Source: an uncultured Erythrobacter sp.
GTDB lineage: Bacteria; Pseudomonadota; Alphaproteobacteria; Sphingomonadales; Sphingomonadaceae
Assembly: GCA_947501005.1 (NCBI GenBank)
Contig: CANMTU010000001.1
Coordinates: 2,907,201-2,971,200 of the forward strand
Reading direction: 5' to 3'
DNA: 64,000 bases
The notes below the pieces were generated by a model. That model saw nothing but the letters and a program-made list of their open reading frames with translations. It did not search any database and was not told the DNA's origin. Positions 20,292-30,372 of the stretch are shown one piece after another (positions within the stretch are counted from its first letter, which is position 1; each line of letters begins with the position of its first letter). The translations under genes and the position numbers were made by a program.

Positions 20292-20522
20292 AACCGGCGG
20301 GCGCCGACGCTACGGCCTCGCGGCCCGGCAAAATGGCGGTTGGCAAGGTGCGGCAATCCCGCTAGAGGCGCTGCCAAACCGGTGTTCCCGGCGTTTTTCG
20401 CATGAGGTTTTTCGGCAGCCGGGGCCGCATGCGGTTCCACTGGCCGGACAGATCGCAACTCACTACGCTGCTGCCTGCTTCACGCGGGCGGGGCATACGA
20501 AGGCAGGCAAGGCATCGCGCTG

Positions 20523-21101
20523 ATGGCAGACACCACTGCAACCGATACCAAGGAACATTCCCCGCTGATCGAGAAGAAGGACGGCGTCAGGCGCCGGGAC
20601 TTCCTCGACGTCGCCGCGTTGAGCGCGGCCGGCATCGGCGGGCTTGCCGTGGTCTATCCCCTGATCAGCCAGATGGCACCGTCGGAAGACGTGCTCGCCG
20701 CGAGCACGACCGAAGTCGACGTGTCCGCGATCGAGGCCGGACAGGCGATCAAGGCGGTGTTTCGCAAGCAGCCGCTGTTCGTCCGCCGCCTGACCCCGAC
20801 CGAAATCGCCGAGGCGCAGGCCGTGCCGGTATCGTCGTTGCGCGATCCTCAGACGCTGGACGAGCGCACCAAGGAAGGTCATCTCGACATGCTGGTGACG
20901 ATGGGTGTCTGCACCCATCTCGGCTGCGTGCCGCTCGGCGCCGCGGAAGGCGAGAACAAGGGCGAGTTCGGCGGGTATTTCTGCCCGTGCCACGGCTCGC
21001 ACTACGATACGGCTGCGCGCATCCGCAAAGGCCCCGCGCCCACGAACCTCGTGGTTCCGGACTACGAATTTACTTCCGATACCGTGATTCAGGTCGGCTG
21101 A
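20523..21101 (+). CDS. petA: Ubiquinol-cytochrome c reductase iron-sulfur subunit (Rieske)
   Basis: 'CTHLGCVPL' and 'CPCHGSHYD' cluster-binding motifs. Confidence 0.96.
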   Translation: MADTTATDTKEHSPLIEKKDGVRRRDFLDVAALSAAGIGGLAVVYPLISQMAPSEDVLAASTTEVDVSAIEAGQAIKAVFRKQPLFVRRLTPTEIAEAQAVPVSSLRDPQTLDERTKEGHLDMLVTMGVCTHLGCVPLGAAEGENKGEFGGYFCPCHGSHYDTAARIRKGPAPTNLVVPDYEFTSDTVIQVG

Positions 21102-21126
21102 TCCGACCGAGACGAAAGAGAAGACC

Positions 21127-22419
21127 ATGAGCTTTCCCTGGGCCCGCCAGTACGAACCCGCCACCGGACTGACGAAGTGGCTCGACGAGAAACTGCCCGT
21201 GCCGCGGCTCGTCTACAACGCCGTCGGCGCCGGCTATCCGGTCCCCCGGAACCTCAACTATTTCTGGAATTTCGGCGTTCTCGCCGGTTTCTTCCTGATG
21301 CTCCAGATCGTCACCGGCATCGTGCTGGCGATGCATTATGCCGCCAATGCCCAGGTCGCCTTCGCGACGACCGAGCATATCATGCGCGACATCAACTGGG
21401 GCTGGATGATGCGCTACGCCCATGCCAACGGAGCGAGCTTCTTCTTCATCGTCATCTACCTGCACATCTTCCGCGGCCTCTACTACAGTTCGTACAAGGC
21501 CCCGCGCGAGATGATCTGGCTGCTCGGCGTGGTCATCTTCCTGCTCATGATGGCGACCGCGTTCATGGGTTACGTGCTGCCGTGGGGCCAGATGAGCTTC
21601 TGGGGCGCCAAGGTCATCACCGGCCTGTTCGGCGCCATCCCGCTGGTGGGCGAGCCGATCCAGGTCTGGCTGCTGGGCGGTTTCGCGCCTGACAATGCGG
21701 CTCTCAACCGGTTCTTCTCGCTGCACTTCCTGCTGCCCTTCGTGACGCTGGGCGTCGTGATCATGCACATCTGGGCGCTGCACATCCCAGGCTCCTCGAA
21801 CCCGACCGGCGTCGAGGTGAAGAGCGAGAGCGACACCGTGCCGTTCCACCCCTATTACACGGCGAAGGACGGGTTCGGCCTCGGCATCGCGCTGCTGGCT
21901 TATTTCGCGGTGGTATTCTTCCTGCCGAACTATCTCGGCCACCCCGACAACTATATCGAGGCGAACCCGCTCTCGACCCCGGCGCATATCGTGCCCGAAT
22001 GGTATTTCTGGCCGTTCTACGCGATCCTGCGCGCCTTCACGACCGACTTCATCCTGCCGGCGAAGCTGTGGGGCGTGATCGCGATGTTCGCCTCGATCCT
22101 GCTGTGGTTCTTCCTGCCCTGGCTCGACAAGTCGCCCGTGCGCAGCGGTCATTATCGCCCGCTGTTCCGCAAGTTCTTCTGGTTCGGCCTGATCCCGGCG
22201 ATGGCGGTGCTGTTCTACTGCGGCGGCGCGCCGGCCGAGGAGCCCTTCGTTCTGCTCAGCCAGTTCGCCACGGCGTATTACTTCCTGCACTTCCTCGTCA
22301 TCCTGCCGATCGTGTCGCAGATCGAGACGCCCGAGCCGCTGCCCTATTCGATCACCGAGGCGGTGCTCCATTCGGACAAGAAGCCGGTGCTGGGCGAAAA
22401 CACCGCCCCCGCCGTCTGA
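21127..22419 (+). CDS. petB: Cytochrome b of bc1 complex
   Basis: '[28 protein letters not shown]', '[21 protein letters not shown]'. Confidence 0.97.
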   Translation: MSFPWARQYEPATGLTKWLDEKLPVPRLVYNAVGAGYPVPRNLNYFWNFGVLAGFFLMLQIVTGIVLAMHYAANAQVAFATTEHIMRDINWGWMMRYAHANGASFFFIVIYLHIFRGLYYSSYKAPREMIWLLGVVIFLLMMATAFMGYVLPWGQMSFWGAKVITGLFGAIPLVGEPIQVWLLGGFAPDNAALNRFFSLHFLLPFVTLGVVIMHIWALHIPGSSNPTGVEVKSESDTVPFHPYYTAKDGFGLGIALLAYFAVVFFLPNYLGHPDNYIEANPLSTPAHIVPEWYFWPFYAILRAFTTDFILPAKLWGVIAMFASILLWFFLPWLDKSPVRSGHYRPLFRKFFWFGLIPAMAVLFYCGGAPAEEPFVLLSQFATAYYFLHFLVILPIVSQIETPEPLPYSITEAVLHSDKKPVLGENTAPAV

Positions 22420-22453
22420 CGATGTCGCGTACCGATCCGAGAAAGACTGACTG

Positions 22454-23320
22454 ATGAGTAAACTGATCTCCGCGCGCCTGATCGCCATCCTTGTCGGGCT
22501 GACCTTCGTCATCGTGGTGATGTTCGCGTTCTTCGGCGGCCTCTACACGCTCGCCACCGAAGGGTTCGGCGAAGAAACCGCCGAGCATGAGTTCCACAAG
22601 CATCCGAACGAATATCCGTTCGCCTTCAACGGCCCGTTCGGCCGGTGGGACGTGGCGCAGCTGCAGCGCGGCCTGACGGTTTACGAACAGGTCTGTTCGG
22701 CCTGCCACAGCCTCAAATACGTCGCCTTCCGCGATCTCGCGGACCTCGGCTACGACGAGGCGCAGGTGAAAGCCTATGCCGCCAGCCAGACGGTCCCCGG
22801 CATCGACCCGCGCACCGGCGAGCAGACGACCCGGCCCGGTCTGCCGACCGACTATTTCCCCTCGCCCTATCCCAATGCGGTGGCGGCGGCCGCGGCCAAC
22901 AACAACGCCATCCCGCCGGATCTTTCGCTGATCACCAAGGCGCGGCATGACGGGGTGAATTACGTCGCCTCGCTCCTGTCGGGCTATCAGGCACCGCCGG
23001 CCGAACTTCAGCGTGAATTTCCCGACTTCACGGTTCCGCCGGGCCTCTACTACAACCCGTATTTCCCGAACCTCAACCTCGCCATGGCGCCCCCTCTCAC
23101 CGCGACCGGGCAGGTGACCTATGACGACGGGACCGTGGCAACGGTTCCGCAGATGGCGCAGGACGTCGCGGCGTTCCTTGCCTGGACCGCGGAGCCGACC
23201 ATGGTCCGGCGCAAGCAGACGGGTTGGCCGGTGCTTCTCTTCCTCGTCTTCGCGACGGTTCTCGCCTATCTGTCGAAGAAGCAGATCTGGGCCGCGATCA
23301 AGCCGAAGAATCGGGACTGA
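22454..23320 (+). CDS. petC: Cytochrome c1
   Basis: 'VYEQVCSACHSLKYVAFRDLADLGY' heme c1 motif, C-terminal TM anchor. Confidence 0.96.
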   Translation: MSKLISARLIAILVGLTFVIVVMFAFFGGLYTLATEGFGEETAEHEFHKHPNEYPFAFNGPFGRWDVAQLQRGLTVYEQVCSACHSLKYVAFRDLADLGYDEAQVKAYAASQTVPGIDPRTGEQTTRPGLPTDYFPSPYPNAVAAAAANNNAIPPDLSLITKARHDGVNYVASLLSGYQAPPAELQREFPDFTVPPGLYYNPYFPNLNLAMAPPLTATGQVTYDDGTVATVPQMAQDVAAFLAWTAEPTMVRRKQTGWPVLLFLVFATVLAYLSKKQIWAAIKPKNRD

Positions 23321-23346
23321 CATCGCCTTTGCCACGCGCAATGTGA

Positions 23347-23380
23347 AACACCTCTGCGTTCTTCGGACCGCGGAGGTGTT
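23347..23380 (+). terminator. Hairpin after petC (possible terminator/attenuator)
   Basis: aacacctctgcg ... cgcggaggtgtt, 11/12 complementary; no strong U-tract. Confidence 0.4.
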
Positions 23381-23407
23381 CGCCTGTTCGCCGGAAGGGC
23401 GCCGCAC

Positions 23408-23944
23408 ATGAGCCCGGCGGAACTCAAGGCGCTGGTCCGCACCGTTCCGGACTTCCCGGCCAAGGGCATCCAGTTTCGCGACATCACCACGCTGATCGGG
23501 CACGGCAAAGGCTTCGCCGCGACGGTCGACTGGCTTGCGCGGCAGCTCGATGATGCGGAGGTCGAAGCGGTTGCGGGGATGGAGGCGCGCGGCTTCATCT
23601 TCGGCGCGGCGGTCGCGGCGCGTTGCGGCCTGCCGTTCATTCCGATGCGCAAGCCGGGCAAGCTGCCGGGTGAGACGATCGGGATCGCCTATCACCTCGA
23701 ATACGGCGAGGATCGCCTGGAAATGGACCCGGGCGCAGTCCGGCCGGGGCAGGCTGTCGCCATTGTCGACGATCTCCTTGCCACGGGCGGCACGGCGTGC
23801 GCGGCCACTAAATTGCTGCGCCAGGCCGGGTCGGCGGTGTCCCGAGCGGTGTTCGTGATCGATCTTCCCGACCTCGGCGGCCGGGAAAAGCTCGAAGGCA
23901 TTGATGTGGCGGTCGCCGCGCTGATGGAATTCGAGGGAGCCTGA
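23408..23944 (+). CDS. apt: Adenine phosphoribosyltransferase
   Basis: 'VRTVPDFPAKGIQFRDITTLI', PRPP motif 'VAIVDDLLATGGTACAA'. Confidence 0.95.
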   Translation: MSPAELKALVRTVPDFPAKGIQFRDITTLIGHGKGFAATVDWLARQLDDAEVEAVAGMEARGFIFGAAVAARCGLPFIPMRKPGKLPGETIGIAYHLEYGEDRLEMDPGAVRPGQAVAIVDDLLATGGTACAATKLLRQAGSAVSRAVFVIDLPDLGGREKLEGIDVAVAALMEFEGA

Positions 23945-24041
23945 TCATGCGCAATCGCGGCCCCTCGGAAAGAACCCGGGCTTCGGGCATTGATGACCGG
24001 GGGGCGGACGCCGCTCTTATCCAAGCGGACCGGTAGAGGGC

Positions 24042-25907
24042 ATGGAGCAGACACTCGTAATCGCCTTGACGGGCATCCTCGGCATCGGAGCCCAATGGAT
24101 CGCCTGGCGCACCGGCTGGCCGGCCATCGTCCTGATGTTGGCGGCCGGCTTCCTTGCTGGCCCGGTCCTGGGCGTGTTCGATCCCGAGCATGCCTTCGGC
24201 CCCCTGCTCGAACCCATGGTCGCGGTCGGCGTGGCGCTGATCCTGTTCGAGGGCGGGCTCAGCCTCGACTTTCGCGAATTGCGGCACACGGGCAGCGCGG
24301 TCTGGCGTCTGGCGACAGTCGGCGTCGCGTTCGGCTGGCTTTTCGGATCGTTGGCCGGGATCTACATTGCCGGCCTCGAACCCGAGGTCGCAATCCTGTT
24401 CGGCGGCATCCTGGTGGTGACCGGGCCGACCGTGGTGATCCCCCTGCTGCGGCAAAGCTCGATCCAGACCCGCCCGGCCTCGATCCTCAAATGGGAAGCG
24501 ATCGTCAACGACCCGACCGGGGCGCTGTGCGCGGTCATCGCCTACGAATATTTCCGCAAGGTCGCCGAACAGCCCGGCGCGACCCTGTTCGAAGTGGTGC
24601 CGCCCTTGCTGATCGCAGCGGTCATCGCCGGCCTGTTCGGCTACGTCGCGGCGTTGGCCGTGGCATGGTCGTTCCCCCGCGGTGCAGTGCCCGAATTCCT
24701 CAAGGTGCCGGTCCTCCTGATCACGGTCATTGCGGTGTTCGTCATCTCCAACCTGATCGAGCACGAGGCAGGTCTGGTCGCGGTGACCGTCATGGGTGTG
24801 GCGCTGGCGAACATGAACGTGTCGAGCTTGCGCAGCATCCATCCGTTCAAGGAGAACATCGCGGTCCTGCTGGTATCGGGCATCTTCATCCTCCTGTCCG
24901 CTTCACTGGAACTGGAGGATATCCGCTACATCAACTGGCAGATCGGCCTGTTCCTTCTTGCACTTCTGTTTCTCGTGCGGCCGGCCACGATCATCTTAAG
25001 CCTGCTGGGCAGTACCATTCCGTGGAACGAGCGGTTCTTTCTCGCATGGATCGCGCCGCGCGGGATCGTGCTGGTCGCGATTTCCGGCCTGTTCGCGCTG
25101 CGCCTGTCGGAACTCAATTTTTCCGACGGCAATCTGCTCATCGGCCTCAGTTTCGCGGTCGTGGTGGTCACCATCGTCGCGCATGGCTTCACCGTCGATC
25201 TGGTGGCGCGATGGCTGGGGGTGAAGGGGGCAACGCGGCCCGGCATCCTGATCGTCGGCAGCACGCCGTGGACCATCGCCCTGGCCGAGCAGGTGCAGGA
25301 GATGAAGGCCCCGGTCATGCTGGTCGATCCCAGCTGGCAGCGGCTTGCCATCGCCCGGCAAAAGGGCCTGCCCTTCTATCACGGCGAGATCCTCAACGAG
25401 GCGACCGAGCACAATCTCGAACTTGCGCCGTATCAGAACCTCGTCGCCGCGACGGAGAACGAGGCGTATAATGCGCTGGTGTGCAACGAGTTCGCCCACG
25501 AGATCGGGCGCGACCGGGTGTTCCAGCTGGGCGAGGCGGGCGATGCGGAAAACCGCCACCGCCTGCCCGAAAGCCTGCGCGGCCGTGCCCTGTTCGAATC
25601 CGGCTTCGGTGTGGAGGATGTGAGCGAGCGGCGGCGGCAGGGCTGGGTTTTCCGCAAGACCAAGCTGTCCGACGAGTTCGATTTCGAGGACGCGCAGGAG
25701 AAGCTGCCGGAAGCGGCCAACATGCTGCTGCTGATGCGGCAGGACGGCACCATCCGCTTCTTCACCCACGCCGCTCGCCCCGAACCGCGCGCCGGCGATA
25801 CCATCCTCAGCTTCTCCCCGCCCCAACCCCGCTCGGCGGAACAGAACGCCGCGAAGAAGGCGGCCAAGGCAGCCAAGAACAAGAAACAGGGAGCGCAACC
25901 GGCATGA
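24042..25907 (+). CDS. CPA-type sodium/proton antiporter with C-terminal TrkA-N-like domain
   Basis: Multi-TM N-terminal half with 'NDPTGALCAVIAY', 'AWIAPRGIVLVAISGLFAL'; 'ATRPGILIVGSTPWTIALAEQ' nucleotide-binding region. Confidence 0.85.
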   Translation: MEQTLVIALTGILGIGAQWIAWRTGWPAIVLMLAAGFLAGPVLGVFDPEHAFGPLLEPMVAVGVALILFEGGLSLDFRELRHTGSAVWRLATVGVAFGWLFGSLAGIYIAGLEPEVAILFGGILVVTGPTVVIPLLRQSSIQTRPASILKWEAIVNDPTGALCAVIAYEYFRKVAEQPGATLFEVVPPLLIAAVIAGLFGYVAALAVAWSFPRGAVPEFLKVPVLLITVIAVFVISNLIEHEAGLVAVTVMGVALANMNVSSLRSIHPFKENIAVLLVSGIFILLSASLELEDIRYINWQIGLFLLALLFLVRPATIILSLLGSTIPWNERFFLAWIAPRGIVLVAISGLFALRLSELNFSDGNLLIGLSFAVVVVTIVAHGFTVDLVARWLGVKGATRPGILIVGSTPWTIALAEQVQEMKAPVMLVDPSWQRLAIARQKGLPFYHGEILNEATEHNLELAPYQNLVAATENEAYNALVCNEFAHEIGRDRVFQLGEAGDAENRHRLPESLRGRALFESGFGVEDVSERRRQGWVFRKTKLSDEFDFEDAQEKLPEAANMLLLMRQDGTIRFFTHAARPEPRAGDTILSFSPPQPRSAEQNAAKKAAKAAKNKKQGAQPA

Positions 25908-26578
25908 TGCGCAGGACACGATCGGAATTGCGGCATTTCGGCCCGGCGGCGGGCCTCGCGCTGGTGCTGGCCCTTGGCGGGTGCGAGAATGCGCAGGAAC
26001 CCGAACCCGCGCCCACCTCCAGCGCGACGCCGTCCGAAGCGCCGCGGTCGATTTTCCAGCCGGAATATCAGGCGGAGGACGCACCGGAGGAGGGCCCGGC
26101 CGTACCCGAACCGCTGGCGGAAACGATCGGCTTTCCCGATGGCGGCTCCACGCTCGACGAACAGGCGCAAGTCGCGATCCGCACGGTTCTGGGGTCCGAC
26201 CAGATAGGCCAGGGCTGGCCGATCATCGTGCGCGGCCATTCCGATGCCGGCGGCAGCGATGCGGTGAATATGCGCGTCTCGCAGGCGCGGGCCGAGGCGG
26301 TGCGCGATGCGCTGATCGAAGGCGGCGTCGCCGAGAATCGCATCACCATCATTGCGTTCGGCGAGCAGAACCCGGTCCGTCCCAACGCCCTGCCGGACGG
26401 CGAGCCCAACGAGGCAGGACGGGCGGCGAACCGGCGGGCCGAGATCGCGATCGATCCGCCGGTCGAGATTCCAGCCTCGACGGAGCGCGAGCCGACCATC
26501 GTCGAAACCATTGCAACGCCATCGTCCGGCCCCAGCCCGCTGACCTCGCCGACACCCCGGGCGGAGCGGCAACGCTGA
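25904..26578 (+). CDS. OmpA-family protein (C-terminal OmpA domain, lipobox LGGC)
   Basis: 'IIVRGHSDAGGSDAVNMRVSQARAEAVRDALIEGGVAENRITIIAFGEQNPV...AGRAANRRAEI'. Confidence 0.88.
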   Translation: MMRRTRSELRHFGPAAGLALVLALGGCENAQEPEPAPTSSATPSEAPRSIFQPEYQAEDAPEEGPAVPEPLAETIGFPDGGSTLDEQAQVAIRTVLGSDQIGQGWPIIVRGHSDAGGSDAVNMRVSQARAEAVRDALIEGGVAENRITIIAFGEQNPVRPNALPDGEPNEAGRAANRRAEIAIDPPVEIPASTEREPTIVETIATPSSGPSPLTSPTPRAERQR

Positions 26579-26629
26579 ACGATTGGCAGTTGACGGAGGG
26601 GGCGGCGCGGTGGCATCTGCGGGGCGCAA

Positions 26630-26703
<74 letters not shown>

Positions 26704-26734
26704 GCCTTTCCGCGATTGCCTGTCAGCCAGTGTA

Positions 26735-27352
26735 TCAATCCGGGCGCTTCATCCGGAAAAGCGCATCCTCGGTAATCTCGAAATAGTCCGCCGGGCCGCC
26801 GCCGCGGGTGATCGGATGGGCGCGAGCGGTCTGGTATAGCCCATCCTCGAGCAGGGCGGTGTCGATATGGATGCCGACCGCCTCGCCGATGACCAGCCAT
26901 TGATCGAGCGCGGTCCCCGCATGCGTCTGCAAGCGGACGAGCTGGGTCAGGCGGCATTCGAAATGAACCGGGCTGCCTTCGACGCGGGGCGGCTTCACCA
27001 AACTCGCGGGTAGCGCGCCCAGACCGGCGAGGTCGAACTCGTCCACCGTGCCGGCGACATTCGCGGACGTGGCGTTCATCGCGTCAGCCTCCGCCTTGGT
27101 AGCGAGGTTCCACACGAACTCGCCGGTGGCGGCGATATTGGCCACCGTGTCCTTCCAACCCGAGGAGGCGAAGGCGATCAGCGGCGGCTGGTAATTGATC
27201 AGGTTGAAGAAACTGTAGGGCGCGAGGTTGGGGACGCCATCGGTGTCGACGGTCGAGATCCAGCCGATCGGACGCGGCGCGACGATCGAATTGAGCGGGT
27301 CATGCGGCAGGCGGTGTCCCTCGCCCGGTTCGTAATAATGATAATCGGCCAT
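26735..27352 (-). CDS. Flavin reductase-family protein (FMN-binding split barrel)
   Basis: 'PLNSIVAPRPIGWISTVDTDGVPNLAPYSFFNLINYQPPLIAFA'. Confidence 0.88.
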   Translation of the reverse strand: MADYHYYEPGEGHRLPHDPLNSIVAPRPIGWISTVDTDGVPNLAPYSFFNLINYQPPLIAFASSGWKDTVANIAATGEFVWNLATKAEADAMNATSANVAGTVDEFDLAGLGALPASLVKPPRVEGSPVHFECRLTQLVRLQTHAGTALDQWLVIGEAVGIHIDTALLEDGLYQTARAHPITRGGGPADYFEITEDALFRMKRPD

Positions 27353-27589
27353 CGCCGGCAGATGGGAGCCGGCAGGCGCCGCCACAACAGGCTGAGACGT
27401 GCGATCAGGCAATAAACCCTTGAAGCAGCCGCCCCAAAAGCACGGTTGTTCCCTCGCCGTACAACCGCATGACCCCTGGCCCCGAAGCGCGCCGAGTGCG
27501 GCAAGCCGTCGCCAGGGCACGATGGCTATTAACCATCTTCGGAACCCTTCGCCCGCCTAACGGATTGATTAGCCAAGGTGGAGAACGAC

Positions 27590-28249
27590 ATGACAGACAG
27601 AAACGGCCGCGGTTTGGGCGTGGCATTGGCAGGCATCGGGTTGACGCTCGGCACAGTCGCGGTGGGTTCGGTCCTCGCGCATAAGACTCGCAAGGGCAGT
27701 TCGCCGGACGACGCGCCGGATTATACCGGCCGGCGCACCAGCGGCGCCGACGCGATCGGGCGGACGGTGACGATCCGCAAACCGCGCGAGGAGCTTTATC
27801 GCATCTGGCGAGACTTCAAACGCTTGCCCGAATTCATGGAAAACCTCGAACGTATCGACGTATCCGACCAGTCGGCGGGCCGTGCCACCTGGCACATCAA
27901 GGCCCCGGCCGGTCAGACCGTGGCGGTCGAGACCGAGGTGTCCGAAGAGGAAGAGGGCCGTCTGATCGCCTGGCGCTCTGTCGCCGGGTCCGACATCGAG
28001 ACCAGCGGCCGCGTCACCTTCGAGGATGCGCCGGGCGACCGGGGCACGCGGGTCACGCTCGAAATGTCGTACGATCCGCCGGCCGGGGCGCTCGGCCGGG
28101 CGATTGCCAAGCTGTTCCTGCGCGAACCGCAAGTGCAGGCCCGCCACGACCTCAAACGGTTCAAGATGATGATGGAGGCAGGCGAAATCGCGACCTCCGC
28201 CCGAACCAAGGACCAGACCCGCGCCGCGCAACAGGAGAATGCAGCATGA
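27590..28249 (+). CDS. SRPBCC/polyketide cyclase-dehydrase family protein
   Basis: 'GRTVTIRKPREELYRIWRDFKRLPEFMENLERIDV'. Confidence 0.8.
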   Translation: MTDRNGRGLGVALAGIGLTLGTVAVGSVLAHKTRKGSSPDDAPDYTGRRTSGADAIGRTVTIRKPREELYRIWRDFKRLPEFMENLERIDVSDQSAGRATWHIKAPAGQTVAVETEVSEEEEGRLIAWRSVAGSDIETSGRVTFEDAPGDRGTRVTLEMSYDPPAGALGRAIAKLFLREPQVQARHDLKRFKMMMEAGEIATSARTKDQTRAAQQENAA

Positions 28250-29433
28250 GAGCCCTTACTTGGCACGGCGCGAAGGATGTTCGCGTGGAAACCGTGGACG
28301 ATCCCGAGATCATCAATTCGCGCGATGCGATCATCAAGATCACCAGCACCGCGATCTGCGGCAGCGACCTCCATCTGTATGACGGGGTGATCCCCGCGGT
28401 GCAGCCGGGCGACGTGCTTGGCCACGAGTTCATGGGCGAGGTGGTCGAGACCGGCCGCGATTCGACCTTGAAGAAAGGGCAGCGCGTCGTCGTGCCGTTC
28501 ACGATTTCGTGCGGCGGGTGCTTCCACTGCAAGATCCAGCAATATTCCTGCTGCGACAATTCCAACCCGGCAGAAAAGCAGGATCTGTCGGCCAGCCTCT
28601 ACGGGCACCCCATGGCGGCCCTGTTCGGCTATTCGCATCTGACGGGCGGCTATTCCGGCGGCCAGGCGGAATATGTCCGCGTGCCGTTTTCCGATGTCGG
28701 CCCGATCGTTGTTCCCGACCATCTGGAGGACGACAAGGTCCTGTTCCTGTCGGACATCCTGCCGACCGGCTGGATGGCGGCCGAGAACGCCGACATCCAG
28801 CCTGACGATACGGTGGCGGTCTGGGGCTGTGGCCCAGTGGGCCTGTTCGCGATCCAGTCGGCCATCGTCATGGGTGCGTCCAAGGTCATCGCCATCGACC
28901 ATTATCCGCATCGGCTCGAACTGGCGAAGCAGCTGGGAGCCGAGATTGTCAATTTCCGCACCAGCGACGTGCGCGAGGCGCTGATGGAAATGAGCGGCGG
29001 GATCGGCGTGGACGCCGTGATCGATGCGGTCGGCATGGAATCGCACGGCTTCGCGGTCGACAACATGATCGACGTGGTGAAGCAGAAGGTCGGCATGGGC
29101 GCCGACCGGGCGAGCGCGCTGAAGCAGGCGATCCTCGCGGTGCGGTTCGGCGGCAAGGTGTCGATCCCCGGTGTCTATGGCGGCATGACCGACAAATGGC
29201 CGCTCGGCGCGATGATGGAGAAGGGGCTGCAACTTCGCGGCGGCCAGACCCATGTGCAGAAATACACCAAGGACCTGCTGGCCAAGATCGAGGACGGCAC
29301 CCTCGATACGACCTTCCTTATCAGCCACCGCCTTCCGCTCGAGGATGCGGCGCGGGGGTACAAGAACTTCAAGGAGCAACAGGACAGCTGGACCAAGGTC
29401 GTCCTCAAACCCGATATGGAGCAAGCCGCGTGA
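28246..29433 (+). CDS. Zn-dependent alcohol dehydrogenase (formaldehyde dehydrogenase-like MDR)
   Basis: 'ICGSDLHLYDGVIP', 'GDVLGHEFMGEVVETG', four-Cys structural zinc region, 'AVWGCGPVGLFAIQSA'. Confidence 0.88.
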   Translation: MRALTWHGAKDVRVETVDDPEIINSRDAIIKITSTAICGSDLHLYDGVIPAVQPGDVLGHEFMGEVVETGRDSTLKKGQRVVVPFTISCGGCFHCKIQQYSCCDNSNPAEKQDLSASLYGHPMAALFGYSHLTGGYSGGQAEYVRVPFSDVGPIVVPDHLEDDKVLFLSDILPTGWMAAENADIQPDDTVAVWGCGPVGLFAIQSAIVMGASKVIAIDHYPHRLELAKQLGAEIVNFRTSDVREALMEMSGGIGVDAVIDAVGMESHGFAVDNMIDVVKQKVGMGADRASALKQAILAVRFGGKVSIPGVYGGMTDKWPLGAMMEKGLQLRGGQTHVQKYTKDLLAKIEDGTLDTTFLISHRLPLEDAARGYKNFKEQQDSWTKVVLKPDMEQAA

Positions 29434-30239
29434 CCAACAAGATCGAGAAACTGCATGGCTTCGCGGTGATAACCGGTGCCTCTTCGGGGATCGGGCTGGA
29501 ACTGGCCAAACTGGCGGCGGCCGATGGCTGCGACGTGCTGCTGGTGGCCGACCGCGACTTGAGCGCGGGGGAGGCGGCGGCGCGGCAGGCAGGCGCCGCC
29601 AGCGTCGAGACGCTGCAATGCGATCTCGGCACGCGCGAGGGTATCGAAGATGTGGTCGCGAAGATCGGCGGACGCCCGGTCGACGTGCTGATGGCGAATG
29701 CCGGGCATGGGCAGGGCGGCGCGTTCCTCGATCAGCAATGGGACGATATCTCGCACGTGATCGATACCAACGTGAAAGGCACCGTCTCGCTGATCCACAA
29801 GCTCGGCCAGCAGATGCGCAGCCGCAATGCCGGGCGCATTCTGGTGACGGGCTCCATCGCCGACCACCTGCCGGGCGCGTTCCAGCTCGTCTACAATTCG
29901 ACCAAGGCCTTCATCGACGATTTCTGCGTCGGCCTGCACAACGAGCTGAAGGAAACCGACGTCGTCATTACCTGCCTGCTGCCGGGCGTAACCGATACGC
30001 AATTCTTCAAACGCGCCGACATGGAGAACACCGAAGCCGGCGATCAGGCGGCGGAAGGCAAGGCCGCCGATCCCGCCAAGGTGGCGAAGGATGGCTACGA
30101 AGCCTTGCTCGACGGTGACACGCAGATCGTGAGCGGGTTCATGAACAAGGTGCAGACGCTGTTCGCGGACATCCTGCCCGACGACATGGTGGCGCAGATG
30201 CACCGCAAGCTGGCGAAACCCAAGACGCACGACGCCTGA
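29430..30239 (+). CDS. SDR-family oxidoreductase
   Basis: GTG start overlapping upstream stop; 'FAVITGASSGIGLELA', YNSTK active-site variant. Confidence 0.85.
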   Translation: MTNKIEKLHGFAVITGASSGIGLELAKLAAADGCDVLLVADRDLSAGEAAARQAGAASVETLQCDLGTREGIEDVVAKIGGRPVDVLMANAGHGQGGAFLDQQWDDISHVIDTNVKGTVSLIHKLGQQMRSRNAGRILVTGSIADHLPGAFQLVYNSTKAFIDDFCVGLHNELKETDVVITCLLPGVTDTQFFKRADMENTEAGDQAAEGKAADPAKVAKDGYEALLDGDTQIVSGFMNKVQTLFADILPDDMVAQMHRKLAKPKTHDA

Positions 30240-30252
30240 CGGCTTCTCGGAC

Positions 30253-30283
30253 GATGCCCCCTCTGCGGTAAGGAGGGGGCATC
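30253..30283 (+). terminator. Perfect 11-bp stem-loop after the SDR gene
   Basis: gatgccccctc-tgcggtaag-gagggggcatc; between convergent genes. Confidence 0.6.
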
Positions 30284-30372
30284 GGTCCGGCGGTGTGGCG
30301 AGGGCCTTGCTTCTTAGCCGGTTTGCCCCTGCACGTGGCAAACCGGCGTTGGTTCTTAGAAGCGGAGGGCCT

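Noticed and set aside
21070-22512. 480-aa minus-strand ORF opposite petB
   Set aside because: Shadow ORF; cytochrome b is unambiguous on the plus strand.
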